The notes beneath the pieces were generated by a model that saw nothing but the letters and a program-made list of their open reading frames with translations, did not search any database and was not told the origin of the DNA. This document shows positions 1 through 11,200 of a stretch of 64,000 nt of DNA, in pieces. Origin of the DNA: Lumbricus terrestris (taxonomy: Eukaryota; Annelida; Clitellata; Crassiclitellata; Lumbricidae); the NCBI GenBank assembly GCA_949752735.1, contig OX457053.1, positions 2,364,084-2,428,083 of the forward strand, given 5' to 3'. How positions within the stretch are numbered: the first letter of the stretch is position 1; each line of letters begins with the position of its first letter. Made by a program: the position numbers and the translations under genes.

Positions 1-153
1 GTGAAGAACGCAGTATTCGACGATACGACACAAGATGGCGGCTACTCCTCCATCAGCCACATTCCCCCGCCACCTGAATACGCTGACCTCAGCATCGGTC
101 CGTCCTCGTCGTATCCAAATGAAAGAGATCATAGATATCTCTCGTTCGCCTAA
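1..153 (+). CDS. Last exon (3' part) of an upstream receptor gene, ITAM-type tail
   Basis: Frame 1 is open from the window edge to TAA at 151-153 (50 codons). It ends in a Pro/Ser/Tyr-rich stretch with GYSSI, PPPPEYADL, SYPNE and RYLSFA. YSSI and YADL are separated by exactly 8 residues, matching the ITAM consensus YxxL/I-x6-8-YxxL/I known from vertebrate immune receptors; PPEY also fits the PPxY WW-domain ligand. By analogy with the tails of the lectin receptors downstream on the same strand I infer it is the cytoplasmic end of another array member. Its 5' part lies outside the window. No start or splice site is visible, so it could also be a chance open frame. Confidence 0.5.
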   Translation: MKNAVFDDTTQDGGYSSISHIPPPPEYADLSIGPSSSYPNERDHRYLSFA

Positions 154-239
154 ACCATGACAACCTCACCGTCGTCCCAGAACATTAGCCGATTAGTTAG
201 AGAACTTAGAATGCTTGGTCCGTATTGCTAAAAATAATG

Positions 240-540
240 TAATGTAATTAGAAATTTCTATAGCGCCGCTCACAACCAAGGCCATTCAGTAGCGCTCCCA
301 GTGCGATAACCCCTAGAGAAAAAAATAGGTCTTAAGAATAAGGGTTCGAGCCTTGTCCGAGGCGCTAATGTGTATAGGAACCTTGAGTAAGTTCTACACT
401 TACAGTTACTCAGCGCTTTCGGTGGTCTGTCCTAATGTTCTTATCTTATCTTATCTTGTCTTGTCTTATCTTATCTTATCTGACCATTTATAAAGCGCTT
501 CTCGCAGCAAGAGCCTTTCAGAAGTGCTCCCAGTGCGTTC
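240..540. repeat. Two fragments of a short interspersed repeat plus (TTATC)n
   Basis: Two related segments (about 250-300 and 490-540) share a 'tatagcgcc/ataaagcgc ... cagt/aagtgctcccagtgcg' pattern, also found at the 3' ends of SINEs and LINEs elsewhere in this window. They flank a TTATC/TTGTC microsatellite at 440-480. Confidence 0.5.
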
Positions 541-1282
541 AACTGATGGAGTTGTAGCCCCCAAGAAAAAAGGCAAGTTATTAGAAAGACGAGGATACAC
601 TGCCAGAAAGGGTGACAGAGCGAACTTATGGGGAAGCCGATTTCACAGGGATGGACCAATGCAGGCAAATGATCTGGGTTGTCCACGTATGAACTTTGGA
701 AGGAGGGCATTATCGAGTACATTAATTTGTACAAGTGATATTTTCATTGACGCTAAGTAGGCTAAAATCATAACTGAAAATATTGATTTCCGTTAAGTGT
801 AACTGTATCTGTAACGGAAATTATTTTGAAAACGAAAAGTGAGATAGAACGAAAATTAAGCTCGCTGAACGAAAATTAGGCTAAAAACGAAACTTAATTG
901 TATTTTGTACTCTGCTGTATTTAATTGGAAGTTGACACGTGTACAAATGGAGTCTACTGTACACTGTAAAACCGACGTTAAACAAATGTAGTTTTAACTA
1001 ATTATGGTTTGTATAGGCAAGGAATAAGACATAGTATCATTTAGTGTAGCTGTTTCAGCAGCTGTGTTCTCTATTGCAACTTCTCAGTTTTATAGCACCT
1101 GTTTTAGGAAACTCTTCGAAGTGACCAAGACAAGACTACGACCGAATTGCTAAGTTTGGCGAAATATACCTCGTTTTTACCAGCGCAATCGTCATTAAAA
1201 TGAATTGTAACTAGCACTAAGTCTTGTTTGTGTATCGAGGCGGTGAGTTTTTTTTTAAGAAAACAGACCTGTTTAATTGTAG

Positions 1283-1474
1283 GACCGACTATTTGAACTT
1301 TCAATATTCGTTTCGATTTTCGACGAAACGTAAAAGTAAATTCAAAATTGAAGTCGTCGTCCTGTAGGTTATTGCTGTGACCTACTATTTGAACTTTCAA
1401 TATTCGTTTCGATTTTCGACGAAAAGTAAAAGTAAATTCAAAATTGAAGTCGTCGTCCTGTAGGCTATTGCTGT
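1283..1474. repeat. 96-bp unit tandemly duplicated
   Basis: Units 1283-1378 and 1379-1474 are almost identical. The unit length is a multiple of three and the minus strand is open across both copies (1104-1526, 140 codons, with a 32-residue repeat), but no known domain is seen. Probably a non-coding minisatellite. Confidence 0.7.
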
Positions 1475-4072
1475 GACCTACTCTCCAGTTTTCACATTCG
1501 GTCTCTTGTTCATATAGTTCCAACAACGCTCATTCCAAGACGGTGAAGGCCTTGCATTTGTAATTGCAATCGTAATCGTAATCTCCAAATTTCTAAAGCG
1601 CTTCTCGAAAGCCAAGCTCGGGAGCACCAGCTTATTCACGAGCGCTGCGTTGATTCAGAAGAGCTGCTCGTAGAAAAGTCCATGGTGGTCCGGATCGAGT
1701 GTTAAACAATAGGCCTACCAGAGCTATGTTCCCCGAAAGACGTAGGCTATGTTTAAGGATACCTGAAAAATGAAAATTATATAAATGGGCAACATATAAT
1801 TACCTCACTACTATAGATACCTGACCTTGCCTTACCTCGCAATGCCATTATGTGCAATATTAGGCTAATAACTTATACATGTACAAGCGTGTCTATCTAC
1901 ATGTATTTAACGCATATTGTATGGCATAGGCTATAGTGCATATGGTTCTTCAGCGTGTATTAATCCAACTTAGGCCTAAGCTCCACCTGTGTGCACTGAT
2001 GCGCCTCATAGTAAGGTCTATTCATTCGCAGCAGGTCTCCAGTTTGCTTCGCAGCCAATTTCGAAAGTAATGACAGATTCATTATGTTCAAATACATTCG
2101 TTCAAAAGATTGAAAAGAAGACTAATACATTGCAGCTTAATGCATTTGAAACTCAATATGCAAGCATCTAAGTAGCCTACACCTTGCATTTGCTGTGAAA
2201 GGCGTTTTGTTCAATAATAACGGGGAGTGAGTTTAATATTATCTTGTACGGTAGCTATTTGGTTTCTGCTACACTGTGCTAACTGAGTGATGATTATACC
2301 GCAAAAAAACCTGTATGTGTGCGTTGCAAATAAATGCAACAGTTGTTTCTCTGTTCCACGTGTCATTTCAAGAAGGATATATGGAAATGGTAACACGCAA
2401 GGAGGCGGGGTCGCTTCCCGTCACCCTCCCAAAGATCCTCTCAGCCTTACACTCGGCAGATGTCGTTGCTACGCTGAGCAGTAGGACGGGAGGGCGCCTT
2501 GCATGGATGCCGACAGTGAAATTTGACTAATGTAATAACTTATTATCATCCGCTCATACTATGAATTGTAGTCATACTGCGGTTTGTCAGTTTTAAATTA
2601 ACCGAAGGTTATTATTATTGTTATAACAATAATAATGATTATTATTATCATTATTTATTTTATTTCATTATTATTATCATTTATTATTTTTTTTATATTT
2701 CAACAAATAACATCAAAAACATGAAGCACACTACACTATGGAAGCAATAGCTATTGTTATGTCTCCTCTGGATCCTGCTTAGCTAAAGTGCCTCGAAAGG
2801 TCACCGAGTTGAAACGCTGAACGATTAGCCTATAGAGACGTTGCAGCAGAAAACAGGTTTCTCTCAGTTATCATTATTATTATTTCTGTTGTAGGCCTGC
2901 AAAGGTTAACACTCGTTACTTGACGTAGATTAATCTATTCAATTTGTATTTGTATTTGCTGATGCATAATATGAAAGAGTCTTCGCACACATTTCAGAAC
3001 CAATCAAAATTCTAAACTAGAAGCAGTTCTAATACTCTGGAACATAATAATCATGTGACTCACAAGACAAGTTGAAAATAGAGTTGTCTGAAAGATGTGA
3101 AATGCAATAGGCCTACATGACTGCGACTAGACGGTTTAAGCAAAGGCGCCAAGTCAAGAAGCCAAGTCAATGTTTATTGATGGCGCTCGTGAGTTCAACA
3201 GACCCTATAGGACTTCTGTATCTTCAAGCTTTAACCCTCCTACATTACCAAAAACTCATTGACGAATGCACAGCAGTGGAGAAAATGTTCAAAAGCTGAC
3301 AGTCATCTTATTAGGATTCTAATTCCTTCACGACATTTGTATGCGAAACGGTGGCTCAAGGATGAGAGTCTTGGTCACGAGTTAGTCAGTTTGCAGTAGA
3401 TGAATGTTCAATTTTTACCCCACGTCCTCCAAACACGATCACGTAGCTACCACATTCAGGTTGAAGCTTTCATTAGGTTAACTTCAAATAAGCATTGCTA
3501 AGTTTATAAGCTCAGATCTACATAAGGACCCTAGCACAGTTTTCTTTCGAACGCTAGAGCAGGTTCTTGGATCATCTCCTATGCGAAAATGACAACATAT
3601 CTGTCCATTGCAATTTGTAAGTATAGGCCTATGCGACTTAAAATTGATATTTTTAGAGAGAGTGATGTAGGATAAATGAAAATGTTAACGGCCTTGGTAA
3701 AAACACTGTGTCTAGAATATAATTGATACTTGAGTCATATTAGTAGTTTGTTATTTTATGCCTAGGGCAGACACTCAATGCAGTGCATCTTGCTTAAACA
3801 CAGAGGTTTAAATGAGACACCTAAATATTAAAGTCAAATTCAAAAGCATCCACTATGAATCCCGTGAATAAACGTGACCTCAATGCTGGCGTGGGATAAA
3901 GTAAAATGCGCAGAAAATGATTAAGCACATTATTTTATACACTAGCGTAGCCTACTATTATTTGAAGATACATTTCAAACATAATGTCTTCTTAAATAAA
4001 TTTAACGAGCAACTGATAATAATTGTGAGATTAAAGAAGAGCCATGTGGTGCAAGCGGTGAGGTACCACCAG

Positions 4073-4325
4073 CAGTGGTGTAGACATAGACAAAGGGGTT
4101 TGGAAGTTAAACCACCCCCATTGACTAAGAAACGTTTTTAAACAGGTTATTTATCCACCTATATAAGAAAAAAACAATTGTTTGTAGCAACAATTGTTTT
4201 TCTTACTTTATTACATTTGTTACTTTATTCTCTTTTTATTTACTGTTGTACTGTTGGGTTGGTGTCAGGAAGGGCATCCGGCCAAACCATAACCCCCCCT
4301 TCATAAATCCCTGACTACGTCACTG
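4073..4325. mobile_element. hAT-like MITE, CAGTGG family, copy 1
   Basis: Ends are CAGTGGTGTAG and CTACGTCACTG, flanked by near-perfect 8-bp duplications (accaccag 4065-4072, atcaccag 4326-4333). It has an internal hairpin around an 'aacaattgtt' arm pair at 4172-4205 and no coding capacity. 8-bp TSDs and CAG.G termini are typical of the hAT superfamily. The other copies here are 23809-24073, 41813-42069, 54026-54190 and 54996-55412. Confidence 0.8.
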
Positions 4326-4427
4326 ATCACCAGTATGAAGTGTTATCCACTCCTTTTCTTAGCCTCAGCAAATGAGGGCGAATGAACAGTCTTCTTCCTC
4401 GCCGTATTATCTTCCCAACGACAGTGT

Positions 4428-4470
4428 ACGGTCAGTGTACGGTCAGTGTACGGTCAGTGTACGGTCAGTC
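4428..4470. repeat. 11-bp tandem repeat (gtgtacggtca)x4
   Basis: Four consecutive near-perfect copies of an 11-bp unit. Confidence 0.8.
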
Positions 4471-5099
4471 CTTACTCGTCATGACTAGGCTCGCTAGGGG
4501 TACAGCGAAGCCCCAGAAACCGACGCAATTTTGAGCATTTGATTCTAAATCGAGTGCATTTTGGGTTCTAGTTTACCTGAAATTTTACAACGATGATATC
4601 GGAATAAAAGTACATAAACCACCTCGATCTGCGAAGGTCTAAATCTAAATCAGTCAATCAATCACTTAATAATGTGTCATATTAATTGGCATTTTGACAT
4701 TGCTTTTAAAAAATGGCGCAGCTTCTGGGGATATAACGCTTAGGCCTACCATAAAGAGACAGAAGTCATGCAACAAATATTCATTGGTTTTAATAATAAT
4801 TATAATTAGTTATAGGTATACGCATACAATTAAGACACAGTGGGCATACGCGCAACCACGTCCTAAAAGTTGGGAGAACAAATGGAAATTCTTAGTAGGA
4901 GTAATAATAGCGAGCACGAAACGCGCGAAGCATTCATCTCCGGACAGTGTAGACTGTAGACCATAGGTGAAAACTTGGTGCTGGCTTTGGGGGAAGAACG
5001 AACGCCGAAGGAGGATCGACGAGGCGCGACGCGTCTAGCAGGGGGTGAGTTTTGGGAGGAGGATATGCCCCCTCCCAATCTCGAAAATGTTTGAATTTC

Positions 5100-6100
5100 C
5101 ACTCTGCAATGGCACCATTTTAGGCTGTCATTTTTACGAAATTGCTCGTCATTTCAGTGTTGATAGTCGTGGTTTAAGACTTCAGAAGCATCTTTTTGAA
5201 TTGTTTTTCCCCTTAAATTTCCATGCTGTTATGTGTAAAATTTGGTGACTCTTAAACTCAAAATTTTCTCATTTTCATTGCTGAAAAACATGCTTTAAGA
5301 CTTTAATAAATGTCCTCCGCCCATTTCCTAATTGGGAAAATCCCTAAATATGGTCATGTCTCAAACTACATGCTTGAGGAACTTCACTGGCTCCCTATTC
5401 GCCAGCGTATTGAGTTCAGGGTAGCTGCATTGGTATGGCGATGTTGTCAGGGTCTCGCTCCAATTTACCTCAGAGAGCTATGCAGCTTTACATTGGGTAT
5501 CCAAGGACGTCGTCAGCTACGCTCTGCTGATAAGGGAGTCCTCTTAGTTCCTTTTTCTCGTACTACTACCATGAAGAATCGAACCTTTTCTGTGGTTGGA
5601 CCAGTGTTCTGGAATGACCTTCCTTTTGAGCTACGCCTACACCCTGGGACTCTACCAGGATCCTTCCTTACTAAACTTAAAACTATTCTTTTTGGGCGCG
5701 CTGGAGTCGGGAGCGCCTCTGAGTAGTTTTTCTTGAAGAAGCGCTATATAAATGTCCGAATGAATGAATGAATGAATTGTTTCATTTTTTACTTTAAAAA
5801 ACCTGTAATTAGCCTATATAATTCTAGGCTGTCATTTGAATGAAATTGTTGACATTTCAGTGTTGATAGTTGTGGCTTAAGACTTCACAAGCGTCCCTCC
5901 CATTGTTTCAAAAAAATATTCAGATTTTGTAAGCCGTCATCTCTAAGTAATTTCTAATAAATACATGGTTTAAGACTTCAATAAATATCCGTCCCACTGT
6001 GTCATTTTTTAAAAATTTCCTAACGTTATAGTAGCATTTTAAGTCGTCATCTTAACAAAATTATGGATAAATAATGGCTAAAACTGCATAAATTTAGGAT
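5100..6100. repeat. Degenerate tandem repeat interrupted by a LINE
   Basis: A unit of roughly 110-140 bp containing 'gtcatttttacgaaatt ... tttaagacttca' recurs at about 5120, 5270, 5825, 5935 and 6035. An L2-like LINE end (5316-5775) splits the array. Confidence 0.5.
5316..5775 (+). mobile_element. L2/CR1-like LINE, 3' fragment
   Basis: The open frame 5310-5726 encodes the familiar C-terminal segment of L2/CR1-type reverse transcriptases: LHWLPIRQRIEFRVA, LAPIYLRELC, RRQLRSADKG, FSVVGPVFWNDLP and a final LTKLKTILF. It is followed by 'agcgctatataaatgt' and a (GAAT)4 tail, the usual 3' hallmark of such LINEs. The 5' part is missing. Confidence 0.85.
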
Positions 6101-6169
6101 GATATTTATTAAATATGTCTGAAATATTGGGTAGGGATATAAGCACCTCCGTCTTTCACCACAAACTTT

Positions 6170-6430
6170 GGAAGGGACCGTTTCCCGCTGCCCCAACCCC
6201 TAAGTTTGCCCCAGAGCATAGACCCTACGTTACCACATTGACAAAACAGTAAAGAACAACGCAGCAGTCGGTGGCAAAGGTTGGGGACCATCCCAGGCCT
6301 CTCGTCGGAAGTTGGGGGACCATCCCAAGCCTCTCAGAAGTTGGGGGACGCGTCCCGTGAGTCCCATATGGTGGTTGCGCCTATGTCGGGGGATGGTGAG
6401 GTTCAACCCCTGACCGCCCCCCATTGTCCC
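6170..6430. repeat. G-rich dispersed repeat, copy 1
   Basis: Contains repeated 'aagttgggggacc(a/g)tcccaagcctctc' units. A related copy lies at 7550-7700, on the other side of the LINE at 6805-7489. Ends are not defined. Confidence 0.5.
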
Positions 6431-6804
6431 CCTCAAAGTCTACGCCCATCGTGTAGACATGCGTTACCACAGTAACAAAACAGTAAGAATAACAAGAGTA
6501 ATTGAGCAGAACCTAACTAAATGAATCCTGTGCACATAATGATATATAATTTCTGCCACATTTGACTGCAAATGACCTGGTATTTTGCATTTGGAAAGAC
6601 AGAAACATTCACACCAGACACGAAAATAGGACTACTGAAAGAAAGTCAAGACTCAATAGTCACATAATAATCACCAAAGATCAGTTTCCGTGATTCACAC
6701 TTAGCAACAGTTTCACGTGCAAGCTGTGTGAGACGCCAACACTGCCGGAGTAAGATGTATAGGCATAGCCTACTGTAACAGGCAGGATTAAAACGCTCTT
6801 GATT

Positions 6805-7489
6805 CAGCCTTAATTCTACTTCAGAAGCGTATTGTTCGGATTATTTGTGGTCTTAAATATAATGAAAGTACCTCTACATACTTTAGAAAACTTAGAATAT
6901 TGTCATTGTCAAATATAAATGAGTTGCAGATTGGGACATTTATGTATAGATCTAAACATAAGTTATTACCGGAATCGTTTACTAAATACTTCCACTGTAA
7001 TATGGATGTTCACAGTCACTACACCAGATCCTGTAATAAATACCATAAAGATTTTGCACGTACTAAAACTAGGCAGTTTTGTATCTCATATCGTGGACCC
7101 TGTGTGTGTAATTCTTTACCTGTTTCTTTGACTAATGTGCCTACTGTAGGAATATTTAAAAGAGAATTTAAACAGCATCTAATTGGGTTGAAATGAAGAC
7201 ATTTTTGACAGATATTGATGTAACTTTGAAGATATTTTGGTTGCTGCTTGTTCATCGTTGCTACCTACTTAAATTTAGTTAAATTTAAAATTGGGTTCCC
7301 TGGCAGCGGAGCATTGTTGCTCCTTTAGGGATGACCCTTTGACACCGAGAAGAAAGCTTGCGGGTAGACACTGTGTTTGTTTGTTTGTTTATTTTTATTT
7401 CTATAAAACTGCTTTAATCTATTGATGCTGTGATGCTCTGTTGATATTGGTGTCAATAAAATGTCTTGAGTTGAGTTGAGAGTTGAGTT
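6805..7489 (+). mobile_element. Non-LTR retrotransposon, 3' fragment
   Basis: The frame at 6805-7195 encodes LLQKRIVRIICGLKYNE ... LRILSLSNINELQIGTFMY ... ISYRGPCVCNSLP, a typical C-terminus of animal LINE reverse transcriptases. The 3' UTR ends in 'tcaataaaatgtc' and a (TTGAG)n tail near 7468-7489. 5' truncated. Confidence 0.8.
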
Positions 7490-7549
7490 AATGCTGAGAA
7501 GCTACGTTTCTTAATATACCAATCTATATTGAAATGGCTATTGCCAGGA

Positions 7550-7710
7550 GTCGGGGGCAAAAGTTTGGAGGGACCATCTCAGGCCTCTCGTCAAAGTTGG
7601 GGGAGACCGTTCGTCGAAAGTTGGGGGAACCGTCCCAAGCATCTCAAAAGTTGGGGGACGCGTCCCGTGGGTACCATAGGGTGGTTGAGCCGATGACCCT
7701 AATCACTAGG
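7550..7710. repeat. G-rich dispersed repeat, copy 2
   Basis: Same 'aagttggggga ... gtcccaagc(c/a)tctc' units as at 6170-6430, three per copy. Confidence 0.5.
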
Positions 7711-7945
7711 CGTCTTGTGCTGAGCTAACTAAAAAATGTTCGCGCGAAGGGACCACTCTGTTTTAACATTGTCCACTGTCCAGCCATAGTGTTCTATTTT
7801 CAACGTGTTGTATTTTAGACACAAGTATGTATACAGAAAGTTTTTAAAGCTGTTTATATTTATAAGGCAGGGTCAATCCGGCCCCAAACGCACTATTAGT
7901 AAACGATTCCCCATGCAGAATTCACTGTTGACGCGTAAATTGCAG

Positions 7946-8263
7946 GTTTAACGTTGCTGCCTGCAACACAGCAACAGTTCCAAGACTACGTAAGCTTTTG
8001 CACCACCAGAGACCGACAATGCTATATATATCTTATAACGTTGAGCCATATGTCATGGTCGGACGCACAGAAGTGGTGCCAGAGCGTGAACGCAACGCTG
8101 CCAATCATCGATGAGTCAGTAAAGCAAGCTACATTCGTGGCAGAAATGGAAGGCATGGGATTAAAGGAAGTCTGGATCGGTGCAAAAGCAGCTGTCAACA
8201 ATCAATGGACTTGGGTCAATGGTGCAGAATACTGGGACAACGGACTACAAGAAGTGACGCCGG
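7946..8263 (+). CDS. A1 CTLD1 exon a
   Basis: Acceptor 'aattgcag' and donor 'cgg|gtaatc', phase 1 in and out (2+315+1 nt). Encodes a hydrophobic LTLLPA end of the signal peptide, FCTTRDRQC, LSHMSWSDAQKWCQSVNATL, then VWIGAKAAVNNQWTWVNG, the WIG core of a C-type lectin fold. Confidence 0.8.
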
Positions 8264-11200
8264 GTAATCGTTATAATTATGTTGTGTATGCAATACGTAA
8301 GGAAGGTTAATAGGCAGTAATGTAAACAGGGGTAATGTAAGAGAAGGTAATGTAAGAAAAGGTAATGTAAGAGACGGCAATGCAAGAGGAGCTAATGTAA
8401 AGAGACAAATAGTGGGAGTAAAGCAAGCGCAGACAGAATCAATGCAAGAGAAGGTAGAGTAAGAGAATGGAATGTGATATGTAATGCACAAGAAGGCAAT
8501 GTAGCCTACGGGAACGTAAAATAAAGGTAAGACATATGCAGAAAAATGTAATGCAAGGGGGCGGAAATGTGCGTAAAGGTAAATCCAAACAGAAGTAAAA
8601 CACTAATGGCACACCAAAGATTTTTCACTCGTATCTCCACCTTCATATTATTTTGACATCCTCGTTCTCAGAACGCATTGATTTAAAATACTCATACTGG
8701 GCTGACCTTGCCGAAAAATATCTAGCCGATGCAAACCTGCGGTATCTTTGCCTCCTCGATGCACAACCACATCACTCATCGTACAGATGAGATCTTCTAT
8801 AAATTTTCTCATAACAAGACAATAATTATGACTCAGTTACGGTCTTTCATTTCGATTAGTCTATCTATTTAGAATACTCTTTCTAAAGTATAGGCCAAAT
8901 TGCTCCGAAATTCTTGCTTCCTTTGCCTTCTCAAAGCTTATTTCTTCTCTCGCGGCCTTGCGCACTGAGAGTGCCTCTGAACGACTCACCCTAATAGAAA
9001 GTTTAATTAGGCCTATGTAAGATAATAATCATTTATTTTTTGCCTAATAAATCTTATTTCTACAATATCTGTAAGGAAATTTTCATGTTCTCGTTGTTAA
9101 GCCATGCTGAAAGGCGTTGTGGGAATTGAAACCGTGGGCTGACTGTCCAGACTCCAGTGCAATAAACAATGGACTATCGTAGGCTACAATCGAAATGATT
9201 CTTAAGATTATACCTATAGTTTTTTGCAACCGTACGGTACATAAAATTCAATTACCCTGTTTAACTTAATTCGTTCAGAAAATTGATATGAAACCCCAGC
9301 GATAATCTGAGGCGCAACCAACTCCGTTCGGGCGATATGGAATAGTTATCATTTAGGCTTTTAGAGGGAGCATGCGGAAATCATGGTTGGAAGGATAATA
9401 AGGGCCAAATATGCAGATCTAGTGGAGGACCCTGCTCTAGTTAGGTGGCTCACCACTTGAAAGGCTCGGTGTTGCATCGGTCTAACTGTTATAATTATTG
9501 TAATTGCAATCGTAATCTAAACAAATTCTAAAGCGCCACACGAGAGCCAAGCGCAGGACACCAGCTTATTCACGAGCGCTGAAGCACGAGAAAGTCAGTT
9601 CAGAGTCAAAGTTACCTCAGCCTTTACGAGCAACTAATTGAATTTTTCAGAAAATGAGCTGCATGAATATAAAAGACCAGAAGTGTGCAATCCCCACAGT
9701 GGTGTGATGTTTGACTTTGTCAGTAGACTTTGTAGCTGGTCTGTGTTCGGATCCTTCGAATATGCCAGATGTTGTTGAGCCACGTGAATCACCTGCTAGC
9801 GACTTCAGCTCGTTTATATGCCAGTATCCAAATTCAGGCAAGTGCTTAATTTAAAAGCAAGCATTTATCTATCGCAATCAATTACAGTGATTTAGATTTT
9901 AGATAGCGCCTTTTTCATGATTTCATGATGCCGAAGACATCAGTTGATGGGTGAATGGTATGAAATTGCAATAATACAATCATTCTTCTTGTTTTCCTTC
10001 TGGCTTCGATTAGCCACTCGCTGGGGAGGGGTCAGCCACTTGCATCGGCGGAGACCAGGGCGGAGACTTGGGGGGGGGGGGAAGGGGGGGACGGAAAGAC
10101 GCGAGATTTTTTGATGGACGAATGGCTGAGTGTTTCAGAAAAATTTTCATCTTTTGCCGGCCAAAAATTTCTGACGATCGGCGAAATCTCGAAAAAATTT
10201 CTATTTTCGCCGCCAAAAAAGTTGATAACCTTTTTTTTTAGTCTTGACGCTCAACAATTGGGGGGACAAATGCATGGGCCATCCCCATAACACCTTCATT
10301 GGGGGGGGGACCGTCCCCCTGCCCCCTAGGTCTCCGCCCCTGGCCACTCGGATCCTCTGCTTCCACATTGTTCTTTGACCAGCGTCGTCCGGCCTCTGCA
10401 GCCTGAGATGTTTCAGGTCCTGTTGGATCATATCCGTCCATCTCTTCTTCTACCGTCCCCGGCCGCGTTTTCCCTGCACATCCGCCGTCATTATTCTTTT
10501 ATGTTGGCATCCTCCTCTCGCTTGCAGTCACTATGGTCGGTAAAACAAGAGAAACCAGGCGGTATCTTAGGTTGCAGAGAAGCGGAAAGTAAGGGTAGCC
10601 TAATATAGTTTTTGAGGAATCAGATTTTGCCTCGGTTTTCAGTAATATTATAGTTAGCCTAAAATAGGTTCTGCAGAAGCTTATGGCAAATATGCGGAAC
10701 AGTCTGGCGTAAAATAAATGAGTATCAACGCTTAGGTTATCCTTGTTGTCAATTCATTCTAATAAGTGATCAAAATGTTTTGATTACAGACACTTGTAGC
10801 GAAGCAGAAAAGCGGATATTTGTCGAGAATGAAAACAGTTGGTACACTCCGTACGAGGGTCAATTGCCTTGGTTTTCTGCGAGGAATGATTGCTTGGCAA
10901 AAGGAGGCGATTTAGCGACGTTCCACAACTTGTCGAACGCTGTTGATTTGTTGAATCAATTTGTTGAAGAGCCTGCGTGCTCTTTGGTTGGCCTGAGACG
11001 CAGATGGTGGGAGTGGCATGATGCTGGTAGGCCTGAATGATCCTGTAATCCCGGTTCTGTTATTAATTTTCTCTAACCGGTACTATGCGCGTTGTGATTC
11101 TTCAAAAATACATCTTATCCAAAAACTATTCTGCGTTCTGAACTTCTGATTAACCTACTGATTCGTTCCGTAACTTGTAATTATCCTAATATTTATGTAG

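Larger units (their letters stand above)
154..7945. other. Intergenic region, repeats only
   Basis: No convincing exon is seen between the upstream tail and the first A1 exon. It holds short SINE/LINE-type fragments (240-540, 1585-1650), a 96-bp tandem duplication (1283-1474), a hAT-like MITE (4073-4325), a degenerate 'tttaagacttca' repeat array (5100-6100), two LINE 3' fragments and two copies of a 'aagttggggga' repeat (6170-6430, 7550-7700). The signal-peptide exon of A1 should lie here but was not recognised. Confidence 0.6.
8264..9723 (+). other. A1 intron with minisatellite and repeat fragment
   Basis: Starts with a degenerate minisatellite (8320-8580) built from 'ggtaatgtaagagaa' units. 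A short dispersed repeat lies at 9490-9580. No exon is seen. Confidence 0.6.

Noticed and set aside
1104..1526. 140-codon minus-strand open frame with a duplicated 32-residue unit
   Set aside because: Openness follows from a 96-bp tandem duplication; no known domain, splice context or homology visible. Kept only as a repeat.
8310..8580. CRISPR-like regular repeats
   Set aside because: Imperfect short units without unique spacers, in a eukaryotic intron.
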